DNA of 64,000 nucleotides from Bacillota bacterium (GCA_023398495.1 JAEWSG010000203.1:1-64000); one strand, 5' to 3'. Shown: positions 44,729 to 54,062, numbered from the stretch's first letter. The notes: generated by a model from the sequence alone, not told the origin. Numbers and translations are program-made.

Positions 44729-45484
44729 CTAATCAAATTCAGGTAGTGGACTTCCATCTTCATTGATCATTTTAGTAATTTGGATATTCGTTTGATATTC
44801 CCATGAATGTGTCAAAGTTGTATTGTTAATATCTTTCCAACTTGCAATAAATTTAACATTATAAAGCATATTACTAACTTTTTCAATTTTAGTTTCTAAT
44901 TCAATAGGTATTTCAACATTGCTTCCCTTTATTGTAGTTGTTACCTTCCCAACTTTATTAGAAAAAGGTAGTTTAGTTTCTGAAGCCATATCAACAAATA
45001 CAGAATTTAAAGCATCTGTTTCTGTATATTCAACGTATCTGTAAATTTCGTAATCTTTTCCAACCAATACAGCTACCTTTTGCGATGTTGGTTCGCCTTC
45101 TATTTCAAATATTTTTGCTTCTGTTCTTAGATCTTTTCCAATTTCATTTATTATTTTATTTCTATTAACAAGATCTTTTGTATTAATGTATATTGAGTCA
45201 TTCCAAGTTACATAAAGTGAGATTTTAGGATAGTGTGTAACATTCGGCTTAAACAACAAATAAAGTAAAATTGGAACTACTGAAAAAAATATTACAGCTG
45301 TAACCATCGAACCCTTTAAGCCTTTAGACACTAGCAACTTGAAAAAGAAATTGTTTTTTGCATATACAGACTCACACACTCCATTCCATACTTTATTATC
45401 AATTTCATTTGTAAAATTCACTTCTTTAATTTGGGCTTCATGTTCAAAAGCTTCTTTTAAAATCTCTTTCATAAATTTCTTCAC
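44729..45484 (-). CDS. Single-pass membrane protein, probable anti-sigma factor
   Basis: 251 residues from GTG 45484; an ATG four codons later is also possible. A cytoplasmic helical N-terminus (about 1-50) is followed by a transmembrane helix (about 58-78, VTAVIFFSVVPILLYLLF) and an extracellular mixed alpha/beta domain. There is no zinc motif. The architecture and position, 6 bases after the sigma factor, indicate a membrane anti-sigma factor of an unclassified type. No homology is claimed. Confidence 0.65.
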   Translation of the reverse strand: MKKFMKEILKEAFEHEAQIKEVNFTNEIDNKVWNGVCESVYAKNNFFFKLLVSKGLKGSMVTAVIFFSVVPILLYLLFKPNVTHYPKISLYVTWNDSIYINTKDLVNRNKIINEIGKDLRTEAKIFEIEGEPTSQKVAVLVGKDYEIYRYVEYTETDALNSVFVDMASETKLPFSNKVGKVTTTIKGSNVEIPIELETKIEKVSNMLYNVKFIASWKDINNTTLTHSWEYQTNIQITKMINEDGSPLPEFD

Positions 45485-45490
45485 AACCTT

Positions 45491-46024
45491 TCATATTTTT
45501 TGCAAAATCTTTTCCCTTAAAATGTTTTTTGCACTAAATAAGCGAGACTTTGTTGTACCAATAGAACATCCCATCTTCTTAGAAATATCTTTAATTTTAA
45601 TGTCATAATAATAATAAAGAACGATTGGAATCCTATAGTGCTCAGGTAACTCATTAATAGCTTCTGAAATCTCTTTATGAACTTCTTTTCTCAAACAATT
45701 AATTTCAGGAAATTCGTCATCAGGAATATTAGCAATTAGTTTTTCATCATATGTAATCCACTTTTTTTTATTTTCATTAATATATTTTATGGAAGAATTA
45801 AAAATTATGGTATTTAACCATGATTCAAACTTCTCTGGATTTCTCAAGTTACTAGATTTGTAAAATACTTTTATAAAAACTTCTTGCATAACATCTTCAA
45901 CTTGACTTTGATTTTTTAATAAAATCAAAGCCTTACAATATACCTTCTTTTTATATTTATCATATATATTTCTAAAACTTTCTTTGTTATTGCAATTTAG
46001 AGACTCTGGAATATTTTTATCCAT
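45491..46024 (-). CDS. ECF-type RNA polymerase sigma factor
   Basis: 177 residues. Region 2: VMQEVFIKVFYKSSNLRNPEKFESWL. Region 4: YYDIKIKDISKKMGCSIGTTKSRLF (SigW/ECF-like). Upstream GGAAGGATGCC provides the ribosome site. Second ECF locus within 4 kb, apparently unrelated in sequence to the first. Confidence 0.92.
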   Translation of the reverse strand: MDKNIPESLNCNNKESFRNIYDKYKKKVYCKALILLKNQSQVEDVMQEVFIKVFYKSSNLRNPEKFESWLNTIIFNSSIKYINENKKKWITYDEKLIANIPDDEFPEINCLRKEVHKEISEAINELPEHYRIPIVLYYYYDIKIKDISKKMGCSIGTTKSRLFSAKNILREKILQKI

Positions 46025-46258
46025 GTTGGCATCCTTCCGGAATTTTTATTGTCATATATATAGATCATAAATAATTGAAAAAGGTTCGAATTAATAAAAA
46101 TCTTCCTGCTCAGGCATCTTTCTTTATATATAAAATTGCCACTGCAAAGAGTAATGTGGTAGGCCTAAGTGGAACAACTGATGAATGTTAGCCCGAGCTG
46201 GAGTTGCTTGTAAAGCGTAGTATATATATTAGCAAGTATTAACAAAATAATAAGCATC

Positions 46259-46283
46259 AAAAAAGCACCCCCATACAAGGTGC
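46259..46283 (-). terminator. Terminator of the agrD-like operon
   Basis: Minus-strand GCACC/GGTGC hairpin followed by TTTTTT, 73 bases after the peptide stop codon. Confidence 0.75.
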
Positions 46284-46355
46284 CTGTCTAAATTTGAAAT
46301 TAGAAAAGTTGACAAACTACAATAATTATATCTATTTTCTTTGAACAATTAGATG

Positions 46356-46478
46356 TTATTTATGCAGAACTTTAGGAGCCTTTGGCTGATAAAATATGAG
46401 CCAACTCGCTGTGCTTGTAGCTATCATTGATACAATGAATAAAATAGCAGAAACTAATCCCAATAACTTTCCTTTCAT
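46356..46478 (-). CDS. AgrD-like cyclic lactone autoinducer prepeptide
   Basis: A 40-residue peptide. An amphipathic hydrophobic leader (MKGKLLGLVSAILFIVSMIA) is followed by TSTASWLIFYQPKAPKVLHK. The C-terminal FYQPKAPKxL is the conserved recognition tail of AgrD-type peptides; the ring would form from the residues just before it. The usual ring cysteine is absent and serines are present, suggesting a lactone rather than thiolactone. A strong ribosome site (GGGGGAGATG) precedes it. AgrB, the processing protease, is not in this window. Confidence 0.85.
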   Translation of the reverse strand: MKGKLLGLVSAILFIVSMIATSTASWLIFYQPKAPKVLHK

Positions 46479-46514
46479 AATAACATCTCCCCCTTTTTAT
46501 TTAATAGAGAGACT

Positions 46515-47399
46515 TTAACTTTTATCAGACAAAATCTCCCTATTAGATCCTTTTTCTAAATTGATCATTCCTGATTCAATATCATTCTTTATTGATTCTA
46601 GTACTCTTTTCAATTCACCATATTGTTTTTCATCAATAAGTGCACATAAGTAATCAATATTTTGTATAAGCTCTCTTCCGTCCATCTGTCTCTTTACTTT
46701 TTCTTCTTTTTGAATTGCTTCCCCGACTTTGAATACACTTCTTACAAGCAAAGTTGTAAATATTATTGTAATAATAAAACTTGAGACTACTAACACCTTG
46801 TCCAATAAAGATTTAAAAACTTCAGTATTAATAATAAACATATAGTAAATAACAATAAGTGTGAAAAGTGCAAATGCTAATTGTAATGCCAAAAAGCTAA
46901 GCCTACTTCTCTGAGACTTGTCCAGTTTGTTTTTCTTTAAATAGTATATATTAATATTCTTTTTATACATGAATAAAACAATCAGGCTTATAATAATAAA
47001 TTCTGCTATAATACAAAAGGTTCTTATTGGTGAACCATTAATAATCTCCTCTTGTGATACATTTGTAAAAACACGAGCAAGAACAACCATTACACCTTGC
47101 ACTAATGTAAAAAAAACCAGAGTAATCAAACACCCAAATGCTGTCTCCAATATACTCAGTCTGTATCCAAAATAAATTAAAACCGCTAAACCTAAAAGCT
47201 GTACCAAAGAAACTAACATATCGGGTTGAAGTAAAACCTGTGCCAGGAAAAATATCACGGCAGTAATAACCCCTACTAAAAACACATTTTGCAACTGTAT
47301 TCTTTCTTTTTTTCCCAGCAATACCCACGCAAAAAGAGCCATCAAAAACTGCTCAGGTACCGATATAACCAAAAAATCTATTATGGCTTTGTAATCCAT
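46515..47399 (-). CDS. AgrC-like membrane sensor lacking a kinase domain
   Basis: 294 residues. About six or seven transmembrane helices (1-225) resemble AgrC-type peptide sensors. They are followed by a Spo0B-like helical hairpin (GRELIQNIDYLCALIDEKQ, then YGELKRVLESIKNDI). At the place where Spo0B/AgrC carry the phosphorylated RHD-type histidine this protein reads REL, and the ATPase domain is missing. It lies directly before the AgrD-like gene on the same strand (36 bases apart), so they form one operon. It could bind the peptide without phosphotransfer, or partner a kinase in trans. Confidence 0.7.
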   Translation of the reverse strand: MDYKAIIDFLVISVPEQFLMALFAWVLLGKKERIQLQNVFLVGVITAVIFFLAQVLLQPDMLVSLVQLLGLAVLIYFGYRLSILETAFGCLITLVFFTLVQGVMVVLARVFTNVSQEEIINGSPIRTFCIIAEFIIISLIVLFMYKKNINIYYLKKNKLDKSQRSRLSFLALQLAFALFTLIVIYYMFIINTEVFKSLLDKVLVVSSFIITIIFTTLLVRSVFKVGEAIQKEEKVKRQMDGRELIQNIDYLCALIDEKQYGELKRVLESIKNDIESGMINLEKGSNREILSDKS

Positions 47400-47552
47400 T
47401 AGATTCCTCTCCTGTTGTAAAATAATCTATCATATTGCATTAAAACGTTCAATCATTCTCTATAATTCGACATAATTCGACTAATTTTGTGCAACATTCA
47501 CTAATATTCATCAAGATTTATCGTCAAACTTATATAATATTACCATAAATAC

Positions 47553-48269
47553 TCACTTGCATAAAGCAACAAATTTAGCAAATATCTTTAAGTGAGTATT
47601 ATCTTTCTCCCACATCACTTCTGGATGCCACTGAACACCAACTGCAAACTTACAATTTGTATGCTCTATTGATTCGATAATTCCGTCCCCGCATCTTGAA
47701 GATACAATAAACCCGGGTGCTACATCTTTAACTGCCTGATGGTGAAAGGAATTAACACGTAATATCTCTTCCTGATGTGCTTTAAACACCTTGGAATCCT
47801 TTTCAATAAAAATATCGTGAGTAGGATACCATTTAGGAGCACTTTGGGAGTGCTTGTAAATTACCTTTCCAGGCTGCTGAGCATGAATGTCCTGAAAAAC
47901 CGTACCACCCATTGCAATGTTCATCATCTGACATCCCCTGCATATGCCAAGGATCGGTTTATTAGTTGCAATTGCCTCTCGTGCAATAAACATCTCCGTT
48001 TCATCCCTCAGCGGCGAAATCTCACCACCAAAAACATAGTTTGGCTCTCCCCAGTATTGAGCATCTACATCACTTCCACCCGAAAGAAGAAACCCGTCGA
48101 AACGGCCAATAATATGTTTAAGTAATTCAGTATCATTAGTTACAGGTAGAAGGACAGTCAAACCTCCAACCAGTCGGATTGCTTCAACATACCCGTTATT
48201 AATATAAAGCCTATTTTCACTATAATCAAATCCGGCAGATATTCCAATTATCGGTCTGCTATTTGGCAT
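47553..48269 (-). CDS. Class I glutamine amidotransferase-like hydrolase (peptidase C26, PuuD type)
   Basis: 238 residues from ATG 48269, preceded by GAGGTGTG. Nucleophile elbow GICRGCQMMN contains the catalytic Cys, and VGVQWHPE supplies His and Glu. GFLLSGGSDV forms the oxyanion region. Belongs to the gamma-glutamyl-GABA hydrolase (PuuD) family, which splits gamma-glutamyl amides. No polyamine genes nearby, so the substrate is open. Confidence 0.9.
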   Translation of the reverse strand: MPNSRPIIGISAGFDYSENRLYINNGYVEAIRLVGGLTVLLPVTNDTELLKHIIGRFDGFLLSGGSDVDAQYWGEPNYVFGGEISPLRDETEMFIAREAIATNKPILGICRGCQMMNIAMGGTVFQDIHAQQPGKVIYKHSQSAPKWYPTHDIFIEKDSKVFKAHQEEILRVNSFHHQAVKDVAPGFIVSSRCGDGIIESIEHTNCKFAVGVQWHPEVMWEKDNTHLKIFAKFVALCK

Positions 48270-48418
48270 TTTACACACCTCGAACCATTTGATATATAGC
48301 AAATATATGATACCTTACCACATTATATTATACAACGAATAAATTTACAAATAAAAAAGCGAACTCAAATCAGGTCATACCCCCGGTCCGAGAACGCCTA
48401 AATTTCATGTAAGTCAGA

Positions 48419-48754
48419 CTATATTTTGCTCAATGCTTCCGCTTCAGTCTCATAAATTTCTATAAACCTGTTAAGCCTTGTAACCTCAAACAGCTTCTCA
48501 ATATCCGGCATTAAATTGCACAAAATCATTTTTCCTTTTTTTTCTTTGAACTTTTTGTATGTGTCAATAATAATTCCTAAACCGGCACTATTCATATATA
48601 TAACGCCATCCATGCTTATAATAACTGCTTTACCTTCGTTTTCTCTAGCTAAATTATCAAGTAAGTCCTTAAATTCATTTTGAGTAGATATCCTTATTTG
48701 TCCTGTTAGTTTTATAATCTTAACTCCATCCACCTCTTTAGTTTCAAACTTCAT
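48419..48754 (-). CDS. STAS-domain anti-sigma factor antagonist
   Basis: 111 residues, SpoIIAA/RsbV-like fold. The phosphorylated-serine region reads VIYMNSAGLGIIIDTYKKF (MNSAG for the usual xDSSG). It would bind an anti-sigma kinase when unphosphorylated. The PP2C phosphatase at 50422 is a plausible partner. Ribosome site GGAGGGGG. Confidence 0.9.
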   Translation of the reverse strand: MKFETKEVDGVKIIKLTGQIRISTQNEFKDLLDNLARENEGKAVIISMDGVIYMNSAGLGIIIDTYKKFKEKKGKMILCNLMPDIEKLFEVTRLNRFIEIYETEAEALSKI

Positions 48755-49087
48755 ATGACAAACCCCCTCCAGGTTGATTTAAATACTGCAAGCATGTTAT
48801 GGATTCAGGCTATATATATAAATTTACTATCACTGCAACCATTAGTCAAATCAAAAAATTTAACAGGGCTCTAAGTTATACTAATTTATCAAAAAAGAAT
48901 AAACCATAAATAACAGCAAGAAGTGGATTAGAAGTACTTATGCTCTATTATATATTATCAGAAGCCTCATTTCAATAATTTTCAAAAAATATAAATTAGT
49001 AACTCAAATTATGCTAAAGTATATTAACTTTAAACCGATATTTAAAGTAAGTATAATGTACCTTACAAAAGATAGGAGGAGTATTAT

Positions 49088-49228
49088 ATGCTTTTTACAG
49101 GACAAAAGGTTAAATACTTTGATAATGAAGCAGTAATCCTTACCTGGTTGGAAAATGAAGTCCTATTATTTATCGAGAAAGACTATGTAAAATGGGTAGA
49201 TAAATGCATGCTGGATATACCCCAATAA
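49088..49228 (+). CDS. Small conserved-looking protein (46 residues)
   Basis: ATG 49088 behind a textbook ribosome site (GATAGGAGGAGTATTAT). The peptide MLFTGQKVKYFDNEAVILTW continues for 26 residues to a TAA and reads like a small beta-strand protein. Family not recognised. Monocistronic, convergent with rubredoxin. Confidence 0.65.
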   Translation: MLFTGQKVKYFDNEAVILTWLENEVLLFIEKDYVKWVDKCMLDIPQ

Positions 49229-49352
49229 TCTGCCAAAGAATAGTTGAAGTAATTGAGAAACAATTATTTATTTCCATTTAATTATGGAATATTCTTTTAA
49301 GATTCCTAAAATAAAAGAAATCCTAATAAATACAGGATTTCTTTTTTTGCTG

Positions 49353-49511
49353 TTATTGCTTTTCAAACATATCTTTTCCAACTCCACATACCGGGCAAAC
49401 CCAATCCTCCGGTATATCTTCAAATGCAGTACCCGGAGCAATACCACCATCCGGATCTCCTTCAGCAGGATCATATATGTACCCACATACCGTACATACG
49501 TATTTGTCCAT
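49353..49511 (-). CDS. Rubredoxin
   Basis: 52 residues, exactly the usual length. Both iron-binding CxxC pairs are present: [12 protein letters not shown] and [12 protein letters not shown], with the conserved [11 protein letters not shown] between. A one-electron carrier of anaerobes in oxygen/peroxide defence with rubrerythrin or flavodiiron proteins. Its partners are not in this window. It was found on the minus strand between the 46-residue gene and yyaC. Confidence 0.97.
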   Translation of the reverse strand: MDKYVCTVCGYIYDPAEGDPDGGIAPGTAFEDIPEDWVCPVCGVGKDMFEKQ

Positions 49512-49660
49512 TTAATCATCTCCCATTCAGATTGTTTTTTGCAACAGTTATAAATAATAATACCATATTTTTAATCAATTGAAACATTTTTTGTGCACTA
49601 TCTAAAAGAAAAAAGCTTTAAGAATGGTTTAATTCTTAAAACCCTTTTCTTGCCTACAAT

Positions 49661-50266
49661 TTATGAGTTCGAACTGCAAAACATAGAAGATAGTGCAGGA
49701 TCATTGCTTACTTTCCATAAAACATACTTTATACCCATGGAAATAGTATCTGCCATTTTCATAACCAAACTCAGCCTAGTGTTCTGGAGAATAAGGTAGT
49801 CCATAAAGCCTCCAAAATTCACTATTCCGGTTATGTACATATCACCTACGGGTGCAAGGTCTTTTTTAACACCCGATCCGGGTTTTATTGATCCCTCCCC
49901 TACGGTAATATACCCTACATGGTCCATTTTCCCAAGACATGCGTCTATTGCTATTACAAAGGGTTTCTCATAAAAATTCTGAATGTGCTCCATTACATTA
50001 TCAATATTCTTTGCATGTACCGGATTTTCCAGACTACCATGTACGAATATATTCCTATACACAAGATTGCTCATTTTGTACCCGATAAGAGGGCCTAAGC
50101 TATCTCCTGTTGACCTGTCGGTACCTATGCATACAAATACTATTGATTTATATCCGCTTCTTAATGAATTCCCAATAAGGTCATACATTGCATCTGTCAG
50201 TGTTTTAAATGCCGACTTACTGTTCATATCAATATAAAGCTGCTTACAGGATGTTTTAACAAACAT
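49661..50266 (-). CDS. yyaC: Sporulation protein YyaC (DUF1256, protease-like)
   Basis: 201 residues. [27 protein letters not shown] and [15 protein letters not shown] are the hallmarks of YyaC, a protein of sporulating Firmicutes related to the spore protease GPR and hydrogenase-maturation proteases. In Bacillus it is made in the developing spore. It supports the view that this organism sporulates. Confidence 0.92.
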   Translation of the reverse strand: MFVKTSCKQLYIDMNSKSAFKTLTDAMYDLIGNSLRSGYKSIVFVCIGTDRSTGDSLGPLIGYKMSNLVYRNIFVHGSLENPVHAKNIDNVMEHIQNFYEKPFVIAIDACLGKMDHVGYITVGEGSIKPGSGVKKDLAPVGDMYITGIVNFGGFMDYLILQNTRLSLVMKMADTISMGIKYVLWKVSNDPALSSMFCSSNS

Positions 50267-50421
50267 ATTTTGGCTCCTATCACTGAGAGATCTATTATTA
50301 TTATTCCCCTTAATTGTTGTTTTATTACTCTTTTTTATATTTTACCCAACTTATTTCTGTTGATATTGGCTGTGTACTTTGCTATTATCTTTGTAAAGGG
50401 GATTAGGGAAAGGATTACATT

Positions 50422-51558
50422 ATGGATTCATATAAGAATGATTTTAGCTTTAAAGATAATAAAGACTTCAATAAAATGATTGAATATATAATAAATGGCA
50501 TGTACGACTGGGTCAGGGTAATAGATGCAGATGACAAACTAGTATATGTTAATAAAGCTATGTCTGAATCCCTAGAACACGCTCTTATAGGCCAAAAATG
50601 TTATAGTGCAATTGGCCGCAATACTCCTTGTGAAAACTGCGTTTCCCGTTCGGCTGTATTCAGCGGCACTCCACAACATAAGGAAGAGGTAATCCAAGGA
50701 CGTACCTATTCCGTGATGAGTTCTCCTATTAAAGATAATGAAGGAAATATAGTAGCTGTAGTTGAGGTATTACGAGATATAACTGAAATGAAAAAGCTTC
50801 AGAAAGAAATGCTTAATCAAAACAAAAAACTCCAGAGCGAGCTAAATATGGCAAGAAAGCTCCAGTGCAGCCTGTTGCCTAAAGAATTGCCTGAGGACAA
50901 AATTGCATTTTCATATATTTACAAACCTTGTGAGACCTTAGGCGGAGATTTTCTCGATATTTTTAAAATTGATGATCACCACGTTGGTGTATATATTGCC
51001 GACGTGTCAGGACACGGAGTTGCTGCTTCCATGCTTACAGTTTTTTTACGCTCTTCAATTGATAAAAAAACATTATCTCCGGCGGCTGCACTTAAAAAAC
51101 TTTATAAAGAATTTAACGCTGACTACTCCGATCAGGATTTTTATATAACTGTTTTTTATGCAATAATTAATTTGAAAGACAACACTCTTATATATTCTAA
51201 TGCAGGCCATAATGTTTCACCGGTTGTTTTTAACCCGGAAAACAAAAGATTTGATCTTTTGAGAATACCGGGCATCCCTATCAGCAATTGGGTTGAAGAA
51301 CCCATTTATATTGATAGTAAAGTTAACCTTGAGCATGGCGACAGGATCTTTTTGTATACTGACGGAATTGTTGAACTAAAAAATACTGACAATGAGCAAT
51401 TTGGAGAAGACAGGCTTGTCTCTGTTTTACTTGGTGAAAACGCAACTCCAGATAGTATTCTTGATCATATAATAGAAAGTGCGTCCAAATTTGCTGGAAT
51501 AGAAAATTACAATAAAATATCTGATGATATAACCATGGCACTTATTGAACTTAAATAG
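50422..51558 (+). CDS. PAS-domain PP2C phosphatase (SpoIIE/RsbU/RsbP type)
   Basis: 378 residues. PAS domain about 20-125 (DWVRVIDADDKLVYVNKAM, with CENC in the middle, a possible metal or redox site). A coiled-coil linker follows (about 128-150), then a PPM-type SpoIIE phosphatase domain (about 165-378) with GGDFLDIF, IADVSGHGVAAS and SDDITMA metal-binding aspartates. It should dephosphorylate a STAS protein such as the one at 48419, switching a sigma factor on in response to the PAS signal. No ribosome site better than AAAGGATTACATT. Confidence 0.88.
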   Translation: MDSYKNDFSFKDNKDFNKMIEYIINGMYDWVRVIDADDKLVYVNKAMSESLEHALIGQKCYSAIGRNTPCENCVSRSAVFSGTPQHKEEVIQGRTYSVMSSPIKDNEGNIVAVVEVLRDITEMKKLQKEMLNQNKKLQSELNMARKLQCSLLPKELPEDKIAFSYIYKPCETLGGDFLDIFKIDDHHVGVYIADVSGHGVAASMLTVFLRSSIDKKTLSPAAALKKLYKEFNADYSDQDFYITVFYAIINLKDNTLIYSNAGHNVSPVVFNPENKRFDLLRIPGIPISNWVEEPIYIDSKVNLEHGDRIFLYTDGIVELKNTDNEQFGEDRLVSVLLGENATPDSILDHIIESASKFAGIENYNKISDDITMALIELK

Positions 51559-51609
51559 TTTTTTGTGGGTACATATTATTTAAGTGAAGAAAAATATGGA
51601 AGAAACATA

Positions 51610-51710
51610 GTGAAGCAGGTTATAGAGCCTGTTAATACGACGAGGAAAGGGAGAGCATTGTTTGAGCGAAGCGAGTTTTGCTCGACCCCGAGGAGTATTT
51701 ACAGGCTCTA
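51610..51710 (+). repeat. MITE-like repeat, complete copy
   Basis: Element 51623-51710 with imperfect 13-base terminal inverted repeats (TAGAGCCTGTTAA / TTTACAGGCTCTA). 51610-51696 matches 1-87 inverted. Interior hairpins CTCGACCCCGAG and GAGCGAAGC... No coding sequence. Confidence 0.75.
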
Positions 51711-51790
51711 GACTGCGAAACTTAAGTTTCTGGAATATTTTTCTTTACATTTATTACATGCACCACATACACCCGTTTTTTATACATCTA

Positions 51791-51831
51791 TTGACAATTA
51801 TACGAAAAAGTATTATTCTATAAATAGAATA
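51791..51831 (+). promoter_or_regulatory. Promoter and operator of the marR gene
   Basis: TTGACA (51791-51796), 17-base spacer, TATTCT (51814-51819). A perfect inverted repeat TATTCTA-TAAA-TAGAATA (51814-51831) covers the -10 box, as expected for an autoregulating MarR repressor. Confidence 0.82.
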
Positions 51832-51861
51832 TTTCGTTTCTCGAACTATTCTAAGGAGGAA

Positions 51862-52350
51862 ATGATGTTCGATTACACTGAGTTAATGACTTTTTTTATT
51901 AATAATTTTAAAAAGCTCTTTTCCCCAGAGGACTGGATTGGCCTTGATTTATCATTTTCAAAATCTGAACTGTTTGTGTTGCTTCTGGTTGAAAACCGCG
52001 GGGAGGTTATAATGAGCCAAGTTGCCGAGTTTACAAACACTCCCATGAGTACTGCAACAGGAATAGTGGACAGACTTGTAAAAAACAAGTATCTCGAGAG
52101 GGAGAGAAGTGAAAATGACAGAAGGATAGTTGTTATCAGACTTACAGAGAGCGGTAAATCAATAGTAAATAAGTTGAAAGAAATTGTAACGAGTTATATC
52201 AAAGTTATTGATGCATCTTTAACCGATGAAGAACGTACCGTACTTATTAAAGTAATTATGAAAGTGTTTGATGTACTTAATAAAAGGGACACTCTTCAAA
52301 ACAATGAAGTTACTGAAAGAAGTAAAATCAAGAAAATTGATATCGAGTAA
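51862..52350 (+). CDS. MarR-family transcriptional regulator
   Basis: 162 residues. Winged helix-turn-helix with MSQVAEFTNTPMSTATGIVDRLVKNKYLERERSENDRR (only part is needed to recognise it) and the DRRxVxIRLTESGK wing. Dimer helices at both ends. It starts behind AAGGAGGAA. It is likely to repress itself through the palindrome over its promoter; it may also control the ArsA-type ATPase gene 148 bases downstream. Confidence 0.9.
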   Translation: MMFDYTELMTFFINNFKKLFSPEDWIGLDLSFSKSELFVLLLVENRGEVIMSQVAEFTNTPMSTATGIVDRLVKNKYLERERSENDRRIVVIRLTESGKSIVNKLKEIVTSYIKVIDASLTDEERTVLIKVIMKVFDVLNKRDTLQNNEVTERSKIKKIDIE

Positions 52351-52498
52351 AACCCCTTGGAAATCCTGACCATTTAAATTTTGAATCACAACAGAATCTA
52401 TTTAATAGTTTATCAGCCCATTATCATATGGGTTTGATATATAAGCAATACTTCGGTATTCGTAATATTTGTGAAACGTAATTTTAGGAGGTGTCTTT

Positions 52499-53665
52499 AT
52501 GAGAATTATTCTATATACCGGTAAAGGTGGAGTAGGAAAAACAAGCATCGCTGCTGCCACTGCGCTGAAGTGCGCAAAAGAAGGCTATAGAACATTGGTG
52601 GTCAGCACTGATCCTGCACACAGCCTTGGGGATTCACTTGATATTAAGCTGTCACCGGAACCCATGGAAATACAAAAGAACCTTTGGGCACAGGAAATAG
52701 ACTCAATACACGAAGTTGAAAAAGGTTGGGGAAAAGTACAGGATTATCTGACCACTCTTTTCACTTCAAAAACTGTAAAAGATATAACTACTGAGGAATT
52801 AACTGTTTTCCCCGGAATGGAAGACCTCTTGAGTCTTCTGAGAATCCTAAAGTACTATAAAGAAAAAACCTATGATGTGATAATAATTGATTGCGCTCCT
52901 ACCGGAGAAACTCTTGCTTTGCTTAGCTTTCCCGACATGCTCAGATGGTGGATGGATAAACTCTTTCCAATAAAGAGAAAAGCCTTGAAAATTGCAAAAC
53001 CAATTGCAGAGCCATTAATAGGTATTCCGCTCCCCAGCGACAGCGTTATGGGTGAAATCGAAAGAATATATGCTCAACTCGACGAGATGAAGCAAATATT
53101 ATCAGACAGGGAAATAACAAGTATCCGAGTTGTCGTTAATCCCGAAAAAATGGTTATAAAGGAGGCACAAAGAAGCTTCACTTATCTGAATATATATAAT
53201 TTTAATGTAGACGCTATAGTAGTCAACAGGGTTATTCCGGATAGTGTAACCGATGATTATTTTAAAGTATGGAAAGATATCCAAAAAAAATACAAGGAAA
53301 TGATAATTGAAAGTTTTTCTCCAGTCCCAATATTTTACGCTCCAATGTTTGAAAAAGAAATCGTTGGAATTGACATCCTTGACAGACTAAGCACCGAAGT
53401 ATTTGGAGGCAATAATCCAAGTAAAATCTATTATAATGAAAGGACGCAAAATATATCAAAGGAAGGTAATGAATATACTCTTACAATATATATGCCATTT
53501 ACCGATAAAAATGACCTTTCTCTTAATCAAAAGTCCGACGAATTAATCATAAAGGTTGGAAATATAAAGCGAAACCTCACGCTTCCAAGGACTTTACTTA
53601 ACTATACAGTAAAATCCGCAAAATTTGAAGACAATACACTAAAAATAAAATTTGGTGGTGAATGA
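52499..53665 (+). CDS. ArsA/GET3-family ATPase with C-terminal HSP20-like domain
   Basis: 388 residues. Deviant Walker A GKGGVGKTS, switch I STDPAHSLGDSLD and IIDCAPTGETL identify the ArsA/Get3 family. There is one ATPase domain only. The last about 75 residues (EYTLTIYMPF...LKIKFGGE) form the ArsA-specific HSP20-like fold. No arsB or arsenite regulator is nearby, so anion export is doubtful; a role in protein targeting or stress is equally possible. Ribosome site TAGGAGGTG. The next small gene overlaps or touches its end. Confidence 0.88.
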   Translation: MRIILYTGKGGVGKTSIAAATALKCAKEGYRTLVVSTDPAHSLGDSLDIKLSPEPMEIQKNLWAQEIDSIHEVEKGWGKVQDYLTTLFTSKTVKDITTEELTVFPGMEDLLSLLRILKYYKEKTYDVIIIDCAPTGETLALLSFPDMLRWWMDKLFPIKRKALKIAKPIAEPLIGIPLPSDSVMGEIERIYAQLDEMKQILSDREITSIRVVVNPEKMVIKEAQRSFTYLNIYNFNVDAIVVNRVIPDSVTDDYFKVWKDIQKKYKEMIIESFSPVPIFYAPMFEKEIVGIDILDRLSTEVFGGNNPSKIYYNERTQNISKEGNEYTLTIYMPFTDKNDLSLNQKSDELIIKVGNIKRNLTLPRTLLNYTVKSAKFEDNTLKIKFGGE

Positions 53666-53666
53666 A

Positions 53667-53876
53667 ATGAAGGAAGAACTTATTAAGCTATTATTCAAAA
53701 CAAAGCTTCAAATTATCGACTATGTAGAAAATTTTTTACCTGAAAACGTAAGAACAGAGATTGATGATATTAAATATAGTCTCTTAAGAGCAGTAAATGT
53801 GGCTACATTAGAATACTTAGAAACATCTCCGCAAAAAAGGCACGAGAAAGACATTAAAAATATTACTATCGATTAA
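53667..53876 (+). CDS. Small helical protein following the ArsA-type ATPase
   Basis: 69 residues from ATG 53667, one base after the ATPase stop, with GGTGG just upstream. Mostly helical and charged (ELIKLLFKTKLQIIDYVENF). Translationally coupled to the ATPase, so probably its partner or regulator. No family recognised. Confidence 0.65.
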   Translation: MKEELIKLLFKTKLQIIDYVENFLPENVRTEIDDIKYSLLRAVNVATLEYLETSPQKRHEKDIKNITID

Positions 53877-54062
53877 TGAGATTATTTTTACTTTTTTATT
53901 TATGTAGCCCCCCTAAAAATTATCATCCTTCTGAATTACTATACTGCAAGTTGGAAAATGCAGTTTCTTAACAACTTGAAACCTTACCAACGATATGTTG
54001 GTACTAAATCATGCTAATCCTCAAATAATATAAATTCCATACTTTTAAAGTTGGATACTCCT

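Noticed and set aside
37306..46024. Direct control of the GH9 gene by the neighbouring ECF sigma factor
   Set aside because: No shared promoter motif could be identified by eye, and the cellulase is a separate transcription unit with its own terminator.
49268..49519. 83-codon minus-strand frame covering the rubredoxin gene
   Set aside because: It is in another frame from rubredoxin and has no features of its own.
50270..50479. Hydrophobic 69-codon frame before the PP2C gene
   Set aside because: No ribosome site at its start and it runs into the phosphatase gene in another frame; kept as spacer.
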